From Pardosa pseudoannulata (taxonomy: Eukaryota > Arthropoda > Arachnida > Araneae > Lycosidae): a DNA stretch of 64,000 nt. Numbering within the stretch: the stretch's first letter is position 1; each line of letters opens with the position of its first letter. Shown here one piece after another: positions 1 through 12,600 of this stretch. Location: NCBI GenBank assembly GCA_032207245.1, contig CM063500.1, positions 73,619,418 through 73,683,417 of the forward strand, read 5' to 3'. The position numbers and the translations under genes are program-made. The notes beneath the pieces are model-generated. The model saw only the letters and a list, made by a program, of their open reading frames with translations. It had not been told where the DNA came from and did no database searches.

Positions 1-771
1 CCCCACAAACACACATATTATTAAATTTCGACCTTAAGGGAAGAGCATTCATCGAAAAAATAAATATCAAAAGGCTCTTACCCTTTCAACTTCCAGTTCC
101 ATGGGACGCACTAGAAAGATGCATTCTTCAAACACGATTTAAAGAAGAAGCCTTTCGTAACGAATAATACATTTATTTAACACGACGAAACACTAAAACA
201 GGTACATTATACATAGATTATAAGAGAACAACTAATAAAAACGAAATAAAATAAAAAAAATCGTTCTTCTCTTTTCCGTTGCCATTCGGCAAGGGAAAAA
301 CTTTAAAAAAAAATACAAAATGAAAAAACCATGGATCATAGTTCGTCTTTCCCTTTTCCACACACACACACATATAATATATATGATTAGGTCATTTGTA
401 GGCTCATTTGTTTTAAGAAAATTATAGAAAGGAAATGTGTAACAGAAAATAATATGAGGTGATCTGAAACAGTTACAAATAATTTTCTTAAGTTGATAAA
501 TCTGATGACAAAGTTTAGTCTCCAAATTTGGCTTCCTATTGTAAAAATAAATATATTATAAAGGAAAAGGAATGAAAAGTTACATATTTATATACGGATG
601 TCTGTTTAAGTTTTATTAGTTTACTATGTTTTAATTGACACAGACGATTAAAACCTTCTTTTCTGTATAGTGCATAAAAAATTATCTCAGAGGTGTAGTG
701 CAGAATAAACAGCACCGAGTATAATATAGGCATATATCTATCTATATATATATGCATATATATATGTGTAT

Positions 772-1005
<234 letters not shown>

Positions 1006-1689
1006 TAAGGCTAGGTACTTCAGCTAGTTGTAAATAAAATAAATACCATACAACTATTTAATTCGTTCTGGAAATATAAAAAATAATTTTAATTTAAAGT
1101 ATATTCTCTTCAGAAGATAAAGGTACATATGCAATTATTTTTTTAAGTTAACTTTAATTTGCAGTTAAAGATCCTGACAATTAAGTGATCTTTAGGAATA
1201 ATTTTCAAGTGATTTAAAATTTAAAACATAACACGCTCTTTTATCATAATGTAATTTTTTTTATTAAAAAAAGAATTTTAAAATTTAACAGTTAGTTAAA
1301 TGACAGTGAAAAATCTGTATATAAAAGTGATGTAATCCTAACTTAGCTTTGCAAGTCAATGTTGATAAAAAAAATTGCAAAAAATACTTTTTAATGACAT
1401 GAAGAATGTGGAATAGTAATACAGACTGACTTTTAATAATTTATTTCGAAGCTGAACTTGGTAATATCTTTCTATTAAATAGTTCTGTCCACAGATGGCA
1501 GCACTACAGAGAATTTAAAACATTTCTTCAAATAGTAGATGAGATAATCTTTGTCTTTTCTTTTGTTTTTGTTCAGCGACTTGTACGTTTAATTGTTACA
1601 CATCGATTTTTGTATAGTGTTAGTATAATGTTCAATGACACTGCAGCATTAGAAATAAAATAAAAAACTCTTTGAAGCATTTAATCAAT

Positions 1690-1741
1690 ACTGCAAGGCG
1701 TGGAAAAACCCAGGCAACACCGGGTACCTAAGATAGCTAGT
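1690..1741 (+). mobile_element. Possible Helitron-like 3' terminus
   Basis: The segment has a short stem (ACCC...GGGT) around GGCAACACC, followed by a pyrimidine/purine mix and CTAG directly before T. Helitron 3' ends typically show a small hairpin about 10 nt before CTRR|T. I could not find a 5' TC end, so the extent and even the class are uncertain. Confidence 0.3.
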
Positions 1742-1810
1742 ATTTGATAAGTTACAAATTCTATAACTTTTACTAGAATATTCAAATGTTTTCTGAAACA
1801 AATGTATTAA

Positions 1811-2198
1811 CCCTCTGACTGCTCATCCCGCGATTTCCACGGGCAATTCAAATGTAGCAAAATTTGCTCATCCGCGATTTTCGAGGGCGTGTGTTTTTCT
1901 TCCTTTATTAAGAAGCACATTCTGCCTTTTCACTGTTTAACCAGTGAAATAAATTATACACAGTATTAGACATTTAATTAGGTAAATAGAATTATATGAC
2001 TAGAACTATTATAGTTATATTAGATAACAGAATGATAGATAGTATGTTATAAATAGAAACTATGTTAAAGTTGAAATTTATTATAAAATACATTTTTTAT
2101 GTGATATCATCTGAAATTAGTTTTTTTGAAAGCTTATTTTCTCATGATAAAAGTCAATATAAAAAATCTTTTCTAGAAAAGAATTAGTATTTCAATTC

Positions 2199-2265
<67 letters not shown>

Positions 2266-2357
2266 TATATATATATATATATATATATAGATATTAGATA
2301 GATAGATAGATATATATAGATATATAGATAGATATATAGATATATATATATATATAG

Positions 2358-2439
<82 letters not shown>

Positions 2440-2456
2440 TATATATATATATATAG

Positions 2457-2489
<33 letters not shown>

Positions 2490-2628
2490 GATAGATATAG
2501 ATATATATAGATATAGATATATATATAGATATAGATATAGATATATATAGATATAGATATACTTAAACTATGCAAAAAATAAGCAATTTATAAAGAGATC
2601 TCAGTTTATAAATTGAGCAGTTAGAGGG
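1811..2628. mobile_element. piggyBac-like non-autonomous element (TTAA-flanked)
   Basis: Inverted termini read CCCTCTGACTGCTCA at the left and, reverse-complemented, CCCTCTAACTGCTCA at the right. Each is bordered by TTAA (1807-1810 and 2629-2632). TTAA target duplication and CCC ends are the piggyBac hallmark. There is no transposase frame. Nearly half the interior is a TA/GATA microsatellite. It sits in the intron just upstream of the first visible transketolase exon. Confidence 0.8.
2201..2563. repeat. (TA)n/(GATA)n microsatellite
   Basis: Compound TA and AGATAT tract of about 360 bp. It lies wholly inside the TTAA-flanked element at 1811-2628, so it probably expanded after that insertion. 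Confidence 0.97.
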
Positions 2629-2656
2629 TTAAGGAAGTAATTATTTATTTTTTTAG

Positions 2657-2770
2657 GGTCATGCTGCACCCATACTGTACGCTGCCTGGGCAGAGGCCGG
2701 ACTATTCCCAGTCGATGATCTTCTGAACCTGAGAAAAATCGATTCCGATTTGGAAGGCCATCCCACTCCA
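2657..2770 (+). CDS. TKT: Transketolase exon: KGHAAP region
   Basis: 114 nt, phase 0 to 0. The acceptor is TTTTTTAG and the donor GTAAGT. It encodes 38 residues, from [17 protein letters not shown] to DLEGHPTP. The histidine of GHAAP is part of the thiamine-diphosphate/substrate pocket in the family. Confidence 0.95.
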
Positions 2771-3445
2771 GTAAGTTCTTGTGTTCTGTGCAAAGAGATG
2801 ATATTCTTTTCCAACTGAAAAGACTGTCCTTTTAGTTTTTATTGATTTTTCAAATATACCTGTCATTTTTGAGACACCCTGTGAAAAGGGACATAAGTAA
2901 ACTCTTTCAGTAATTATTTTTATTGTATTGTATGTTGGAAATAACAAAAATTGCCCAGATTTTTCAAAATTTAAAAATATACTAACAGTAATTAAATTAT
3001 GTGATTTATAGGTAGACAAGGTAAAGTTTTCGCATTTTTTACTTGCAAAGAACAGGCTGTGTGTTATACAGGAGTAAATACAGTAAGTTTTTCTGTTAAA
3101 CATTGAAAATCCGGAATTCTCACTACTTTTTCTTTTGCAGCGTCTTTCCTTTGTGGATGTTGCGACAGGTTCTCTTGGCCAGGGTTTGAGTTGCGCTGCT
3201 GGCATGGCGTACGTGGGTAAATACATCGATAAAGCCAAGTAAGTAATAGAATGAATTCCTATGTATAAAAAGTTATACCTTGCTCCCGCATAAGAATATG
3301 TTTATATACATGTTGCTTATTCACCTAGAGCCTTATACACACATGTGAATTTATGTATGTAAATATGTATGTTAGGCTTTACAAAGAGTTTACTCTCTTT
3401 TTATAAATTAATGCTTTAATTTATAACTTTAAAATTCCAAACCTG

Positions 3446-3501
<56 letters not shown>

Positions 3502-3543
3502 GTATAATAAATAAATAAATAAATATATATATATATATGTATA

Positions 3544-3624
<81 letters not shown>

Positions 3625-6600
3625 TAGATATCCTGGTATTCGACGTTTTGGTAAGTATAGATCATATCCATTACAGAATACCGGGGTGTACAAATTGATA
3701 GTTGTATAAAAATATATTCTGGGATATAAAAGGCATTAAAGAAACTGGCTCGCATGTACTCTAAAATCAGATTTCGAACTGTTATAAACACCTGTGGCAT
3801 CAGCTGCGCTTCGAACCCTCGGATTCCAATACCGAAAGGCAGCGTCTAACCTTTTTAGTCATCGGCAGACTGTTATGTTTATTTAAATATACAAAAGGCT
3901 GAGATTTTGCTTGAGCAAATCTTCAAAATCACCAATATCGTAATTTAATAAGTTTAAAACATTAAAATACATTTTTCTGACTTTACCTAGTTCAGAAATG
4001 ACAAAAGAAAGATGAAAGATTTCTGAAGTTACTTGTTGGATTATGTTAAATATTAACTTTTCAATATATATTTAGTGTTTTTGGTGAAAATGCAGTTCAG
4101 GGTGCCCCTTGTTATATTGGCGATATTTTTTTTCCCGCCAATAATGCCAACGTGCCATTTAAGACGGCGACGATAAATATCCATAAGAGCAATACAAATT
4201 AAATAAAAAGCACAAACTGTGATTATTAAAATGTTAATAAAGGTACAGATGAATTTAGGACGCTGTTTTTGGAGATCCAAATTTGGCGATTTTTTTTACT
4301 GTTTTATGTAGCGATGAGTGAGTTGGTGTGTTTGCCCTGACTTTGGTGGTGTGGTATGGCAGCTCCGATGTGCTCTTGCACCCCCATTGATGCACGGGAT
4401 TTCTGACGTCAGTACTTGGCACTATTCTAGAAATTTGCATGTTAGCTGTTCTTTTGGCTTCCAGATGGGTGGTGTCGCCAAGGTCAGTTTCTATTATTTT
4501 GATACCATTTTCTAGGATTTAGTAATTTAGTTATGGCGGGTGTAGTTATTTCGGTTCTTCCTATTTTGAAATTGTTAAAAAAATTATCAGGATATTCTTG
4601 GTGTTGCCTAGGTCAGGTCGTATTTTTTTTGTTCTTATCATTTTCTGGGATTTAGTAACTTAGTTATGGCATGTGTGGTTATTTCGTTTTTACTATTTTT
4701 GAAATTGTTAAAAAGTATCAGAATATTCTTGGTGTCGCCTAGGTGAGGTTGTATTTTTTTGTTCTTATTTTCTGGGATTTAGTAATTTAGTTACGATGGG
4801 TGTAGTTATTTCGGTTCTTATTATTTTTGAAATTGTTAAAAAGTATCAGGATATTCTTGGTGTCTCCTAGGTCAGGTTGTATTTTTTTTCTTCTTATTTT
4901 CTGGAATTTAGTAATTTAGTTAAGGCAGATGTAGTTATTTTGGTTCTCATGTTTTTTACTTGGCGATTTTTCAAAACACGCGTTTTCTGTTGGTCGCCAA
5001 AAAAAAAAAAAAAAATGACTGACGGGGCAGACGTCTATAATGCATCTGTACCTTAAAGAACACATCATAGAATTTATACATAGTATAAAATTTATGCCTA
5101 CAGCATAGAAAACACAGTATAAAATTATACACAAATTGTACTAAACTTTATAATTTGCAAATGCATGGAGATCATTTTTTTAAAGTATTTTATATCATAC
5201 GGAAATTTAGAAGAAAATATGGATACATACTTTATAAAAGCAATTAAAATGAAAGAAAAAGAATAAACCATGAGTATTCAAATACTTAAAACTGTATTCA
5301 AAAGTTCTATTGCAGTCTAAAAAACCTCGGGTTGCCATATGTGAGAAAACTCGAATACTTGGCGATGATAAATATAGAAAAAGAATTAAAATATGGGGGC
5401 ACCCTAAACTGCATTGAAGAGTTTTTGGTACAGATGCGATACCGCGGCTTTCGTCTCCAAATTTGGTCGATTTTTCGAGCGTTTTGCCTGACGATGACTG
5501 GTTAGCTATGTCTACCTTGACATTGGAGCTTTGTAGTTGCAACACTGGTTTGTTCTTTCAGCCCCATTTTCTTTCTAGAAATTTCTTTTGCTTACGGGAT
5601 TCCTGGAGTTCGGACTTGTCGTCTCCCGTGGTCATGTCAAAACTCATTTTTGGTGTGATCATATAGTTCCTAAATAGCAAAAATCTGTAAAATATATACT
5701 GTGTGACTTTTTGTAGAACTTTGTAATAACTGGTTTCTTAAAAGCCATGGTGCCGTCCAGGTTTTTTTTTGTGATCTTTCAGAAAACACTATTTTCTGCC
5801 GCCACTTTAGTTTTGCGATTTTCAGAAGATGGGTTTTTTGCCAAGATCGCCGAGAAGATATATGGTGGCCGGAAGTGGTGTAGATATCTTATCTGTTCAG
5901 ACTTTTTTTATTGTTATTTCATTTTAATAAAAGATAGTTTCAGTTATATGTAATGTTTTTGAAATATTGTTCGTGTGATTAACGACAGAACCAACAAAGA
6001 TTGGTAATACTGAAGAATAGGGTATCCCTTGGCATATTTGGCGAAGTTATTGGCGATGTTTACTAAAACACAAAGGTATTCCATCCGAACATTGTATCCC
6101 TTGTTTTTTGGAGCTACTTTAATTGATGCAGAGTGAGCCATTATAATTGAATTATATACTTTTATTTAATTAGCCAAAACCACTTAGGGGACTACTTAAG
6201 AATTGGGTTCCTCTTGGCAAATTTGGCTAAAGTTTTGGCGATATTTACTAAAACACAAAGATAATCCATCCAAATATTGTATTTCTTGCTTTTTTGACGA
6301 CTTTAATTAATGCACTGTGCGCCATTGTAATAGAATTATATACTCTTATTAATTAAAGAAAATGACTTGAAAACCGGATATTTATATTTATGGGCAATTA
6401 ATCCCTTAACAGTTTACAAACGCAACAGCTCCAACTTATTAAAAATCAGCCGTAGTGAACCGTTAATGGTTTGTTATATCTAATTTTTTAAGCATTGTTC
6501 ACTTTCAATATATAAGAAAAGAGTTACACCAGGAGAGTTGGATGCAAATATGATATAAATAATAATATAGATACAAATTGTTTGGATACGGTGATATCAG

Positions 6601-9600
6601 GAGAAAATGTTAGGCGACCATACTTAAACTATTATCGCCAAGTTGGCGGGGGAACCCAGTTCTTTAGTCAAGCCCATCAAAAGTTAGCTATAGTGAACCA
6701 TTAATGGTTCATTATATCTAGTTTTTTAAGCATTTTTATATATAAGAAATCGATTCCACAAACAGAGCTGGATACAAATGTAAAATAAATTAAAATATAG
6801 ATACAAATTGTTAGGACACGGCGAGATCAGAAGAAATGTTAGGCTGCGATGCTCAGAACTTTATCGCCAAGTTTGCAGGGGCACCCTATTCTTCAGTCAA
6901 ACTCAGAGATTAAATTCATGAATTAAAATGCTATTTAGGAGTTTTAATATATTTAATATAAAAGGTTTTAAATATCCATGCAGACTAAATGCAAGAAAAA
7001 AGATGAAAGAAAATTTCTATCGTTAGTATATATATGTTCATCTTTTGCTCGTTTGCTTATACAAGCTCACAGCTTTCTGGCCTTCGCTCACAGCGTGCTT
7101 TGCTACCTCACCACAAAAACATCTTACAGATGCGAATTGCACATCATGGGCAGTTAGCGTCCGTTTGCCCGAATAAACCATCAAGTCTCTCGCTTCACAA
7201 CCAAGTTGGTGGAACAGATCAAGTATTATTGAATCTAATACTGCAACAGCCGGCAAGGAGAGGCTGGTTGTAATATTAAACTGACTGAGAATCCTCCGTA
7301 TGTAATTTCTGAAAGTAGCGTATTTAATGTACTGGATTCTTCGCTTCTTCAAGTCTTCTCTTCGTTTGTATAAGTTATTCATAGCTGATGACGTATGTTA
7401 GATTTTCTAACCACCTAAACCTTATAAATTAATGCACAGTTAGTGTTAAAGACTATTCTATTGCTGCTTTGAGTCTTTCAAATCTTTGAATCTTTCGTCT
7501 AGGATATTTAAATATGCTTCTGATATACTAGAACCTATTTTTAACTGAACAATGGGTTCAATACTTCAGAAGGTGTTATATTCTGTTATTATCTGTCGTT
7601 CTGACCTTCCATTTTTGAATATCTCATTTCGAAGAAAGAAAAAAGTGATTCTCAGATTGCTCTAAATTCAATTATGATAAAAAATTAAAAAGATATGAAA
7701 GAAAATTTAGGTTGTAGTTTAGCATAATAAAAGTAGGGTAAATAACATATTGTATTTTGAAAACAAAGGTTGAAGTTGTAGTTTATACTTTTAGCATTTA
7801 ACTACTTGCAGCGCGTGTTTTTGGTATTTAAACACACCTTTTCAACGTTTTGGCTTTGAAAAATATCAGACTAGAATTTATACCTTTCCCTCGCGCAAGT
7901 AAAATGGTAATTTGAAAGAGAGCTGTTTTCTTTACCCATTCACTTATTAGTTGGAGAACTATTTATGCAGGTACTTTTCCTATCAATTGAACACTGAAAA
8001 AAATTATTTTATTTAAATTGGCAATTTTTTGTGGCAATATTCTGATGAAGAAATGGGAAGTGAAATAGAAATGAAAATTGAATAAATAACTTCATGTTAC
8101 TCATGTTCAATAAAAGATTGGGTTAAACAATTTTCTTCAAAATAAAATACCCGTTGATAAACTACATACCACCGTAAACTATAGTTCCGAAAGTGCCTTT
8201 TCGTTTGTCATTTTTTAACATTCGATTCTTGCAAACTTGACAGAGAAGTTTAAGTAGAATATGGTGCTACTTATAAAGACACTGTATATTAATATCCGGT
8301 GTCTAAAACTAATAAAAATTATTTGGTAGAATCGTATATTTGGCCGACAGTTTAGAATACAGCAACTGTCTAAACTGCAAAATCCTAGTTTAGAGTACCA
8401 GTTGACTATTTTTGATTTAGTTTTATACTTATTAGCCTAATCCAAAAGTAAATTTAGAAAACAATTATATAAAATATTGCTTAAAGGAACAAACGTACAT
8501 AAAATGAGGCTGTTTACATCATACCCGAATATAAAGTTTCACTTTTCGCCTAAATAAAAAAATATGCTCTTAATAACATCTTTTTCAGATATGTCTTGTA
8601 AAGTCATCTTTCAGTTACAAATGGTTCTCTCAGATGCCTATGCGATTTAAGTCCATTGTTTTATGTTTTCAGAATTTTGGGAATTTGAATGGAAAAACAA
8701 TATTCTTTTTAGTTACTGTGGGAATAATATTACGGTGATTTAGTGTTTAAGAATATGAAATTAAAACTCATTAAAACACACACCTAATATGTCTTGATTA
8801 AATGATTTTATACAATTAAATGTCTAAGGAATACAACTGGAATACAACTTATCGCTTGTAGATGTGAAAGACTCCTCTGGAATCGGTTTCGGTCTCGCAA
8901 AAAAAATGTGTCGCTTTTCCTTTGTGTCGTTTCGCTTCAAAAATGTCTATCCCGCAAGCAGCGGATGCCAGCAGCATTTTTATCTTCTTCTTTCATTTGG
9001 TAACAACCTTGTCCTCTAAAAAAATCAGACTGCCACTCGAAGAAAAAAACAGGGGTCCACTCAAGAACGGAGGGGTCAGAATCCCACCAAACCAACGGGA
9101 CCTTCTATTGGTTGGGAGAAACCCGAAGTCTCTTCCTAGTTCAAACTGGTCCTGTTCTGTATGTCTTAGACTAAGGCTTGCGAGAAGAGGTAAAAAACGT
9201 TGAAGCACCGAATGTAACTTATTGTTACAGTTACTGAAGAACTAACTCATTGATTCGTCAATAATATTTATAATTTATTGTTAAATTATTTAATAAATCA
9301 AAGAATTTTAAAAACTATTAAATTTTAAAACATTAACTTTTTTTCAGGGGGGAGACTTAGCTATATTGACTTCTGAATAAGTAAATTAAAAAATTGTAAA
9401 ACACTTTTAGTCCAAGTATAAATGATAGACATACGATTGGTAGAGTGTCAATGACATTCCATTCTTATTGCAGGACACAAATCTAGGAGACAATGGAGAG
9501 AAAATATAATCGCTCCTCCATTACATTCCGTAGAATTATCTTTTGATCTTACTTGTTTTGCTTTGAGCTTTTATATGCACTCCCCCCTCTCTCTATTTCT

Positions 9601-12600
9601 AATATTCTAATAGAAACAGTAAAGAATTTGAATTACGATGCAATGAACAAACTCAAAAGGGGAAAATGGTTCTCTCAGATGACTATGCGATTTAAATACA
9701 TTGTTTTATGTTTTCAGAATTTTGTGAATTTGAATGGAAGAACAATATTGTTTTTAGTCACTAAAGAAATTCATTGATTCGTCAATAATAATAATTATTT
9801 ATTATTAAATTATTTAATAAATCAAAGTATTTTAAAAATTATTAAATTGTAAAACATTAAGTTTTTTCAGGGGAGGATGGAGACATAGCTGTTTTGGCTT
9901 CATAATAAGTAAATTAAAAAAATTGTGAAACACTTTTGGTCTGAACATAAATTATAGACTCATGATTAGTAGAGTGAAAAGGACATTCCATTCCTATTGC
10001 AGGACACAAAGCTAGGAGAAAATGGTGGCTCCTCCGTTACATTCCGTAGAATTATCTTTTGATCGTACTTGTTTTGCTTTGGGCTTTTATATGCACCCCC
10101 TCTCTATATTTCTGATATTCTAATAGAAACAGGAAAGAATTTGAATTACAATGCAATGAACAAACTCAACAAGGGAAACCGATTTTTCTATTGTCTAAAT
10201 AGATTTACTTTTTTCTGATTTAAGCAGATCAGTCGAGGAATTTCTAATCCGTTAGTGAACTGTTAAAAGATTTCGCTCCTTAACCCCTTCGCGACCAACG
10301 TCTCGTATACGCGAAGCACCGATTTCACTCTTATTAGTCTAGAGTCGCCTCCAAGCGATAATCTCCGGTTGATATTGAGAGACCAGAGTCGCATTTGAGT
10401 AACAGGAGATTTGAACGTTTTAATTTTTAAATACTAGATTTAATTCTTAGATGGCGTTAAACTGCAAGGGTTTTCCTAACGGTCGACTCGTATAGCATTT
10501 AAGTAATGGTTCTCAAGGGGTTAAAGGCAATAGTTTTAGTATTTAAAAAATTGGGGATCGAAAATTCACTTGAGCCGAGAAAAAGTCAGGAGCTTGATCA
10601 ACTTGCAAAAGAATTGTAAAGAAATCTAGCAGTCTTAGAATACTTTAGTTATATCAATCAACCCCTGTCAGATCTTACAGTCTTATGCAGTTTCTACCAT
10701 AGCTTTATTTAAACATAATAAAATTAAAACGGAAGTTTTTGTTAAGTCAACAAAACTGATAAAAACATTTTCACAGAAGAAACCAGAAACAGCAATTATG
10801 GACAAAATTTGACTAACTATTTTTGGTGTACTAAGCTAAAATTTCGCCAATATCTTTTTTCAGTTGACTGACTAGCTGCGATACTTCTTTCTATAAGTGA
10901 TGAACATTTTTTAAAGAAATGAATCTTGTTTAGTATCTTATTTTTGTAAGGATGAATCTTGTTTTAACGTAGGTACCGAGTATACTGCGTCATCGGGGAC
11001 GGAGAATCTGCTGAAGGTTCAGTCTGGGAAGCTCTATCTTTCGCCGCTCATTATCAACTCGACAACTTGGTGGCGATTTTCGACGTCAACCGACTAGGCC
11101 AAAGTGAACCGACTTGTTTGCAGCACAAAACAGACGTGTACAGGGCGAGACTTGAAGCTTTTGGGTCTGTATATAATGCATTCATTACTATCGAAAGAAA
11201 TTGATTATTCATATTGTAATGAATGTGAGCCGAACTTGCAAAAATTGTTAAAGTATTGCGTAGTTCCTACAGTTTATCTTAACAAGTTTTATTAATTGCC
11301 TTAATTCAGAATATAGTTTTAAATTCATGGTGTTGTAATGTTCTTACAACACAAACACCAGTGTTCGTTCTCAAAGGGAAAACACAGTAAAAATAAAATA
11401 CTTTATATTTGAAGTAAAACATGTGTTATGTACACTAATTATTTAAAGATATTATTTCTGGATTAATATATATAGCATTCATTACTTGAAATGCATCAAT
11501 GTCAAACAATTTATTACAACTTTCTGTTTGTGTTTATGCGTTATTCCTTAATCTAAAGATTCTGAGACCTAGGGTAATAATTATGAATATTATTAAGTTT
11601 TCCTCCAGTAATTACAGGGGAGCAGTCTGGGGCTATCAATCGGCTCGACGTCGGTGCTGGCGTGCGGACACGGGATTTCGATGTCCAGCAACTCTTGAAT
11701 CCCGACTTCGACTCTTTCCCAACTTTCTTTTCCACCTTTTCACCTCGGTTCAACGCCCCTTTTTTCTGTCCCAATCATTTGTTGGTGAAATTCTCCCACA
11801 TCTGCATCCTCTTCGGGTGTGCAGGTGGGCTCATTAAAATGGCCCCTTTTGTGAAAGTTGACATTGCTTAGCCCCTGCCCCCATATCTCACGGCCACATC
11901 CCTGTCTGGGCTTGACCGTTACACTTGGGCCACTCCGTGATCTATAACTGCTCCGCAGGGGTCCCCACTAAAACTCGAAGTCAACAGCTGCACCTAAATT
12001 CTTCTTGGAAATTTAGTCCACAGCTGTGTATGCCCGTTCTGGCCATTGTGGGAAAGTACATAGGTACACAAGGAACTGAGTTAGAAGAAATGCCAATTAA
12101 CCATCAGCTATGACTAGATAAAATTCAATATCTGTTATACAAAAACGGGCTTTAAAATGGATGGAAAAACATTTGGATTGAAACTATAATCAATTTCAGT
12201 GGTCCCATCCAAAAAAAGACTAACTTAAAAACAATATATCGCACTCTTTACCAAATCTCTGGAGTTTCTAGAATAGTTCTTAAAAGTAAATTCTTTACAC
12301 ATAGATTCGTGTGCCACGAAGTCGACGGTCACAACGTCTCAGAATTATGCAGGAAACTAGATGCATCCAAGTCTACCGAAGGAAAACCGACGGCCTTCAT
12401 AGCTAAAACCTTCAAAGGCAAGAAATTTCCAGGTATGGTATCAAACAAACACATGTCAAAGACATCCACATATCAAAGATTGATATATCAAAAGTTCATA
12501 TATCAAGGATAGATATATTAAAAACCAGAGTAAATCATGTTTATTTTTCTTTACGTTTCAAGTTTATTTTTCTTAATTCAAGTTTATTCGTTTACCAGTG

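Noticed and set aside
2702..3238. 178-aa minus-strand open frame
   Set aside because: It lies exactly antisense to two transketolase exons and the intron between them, and has no family similarity. It is a shadow of the real gene.
11499..11871. Overlapping frames of 112 and 69 aa in the GC-rich block
   Set aside because: Frames on both strands are open because of GC content. No motif, splice fit or start context supports any of them.
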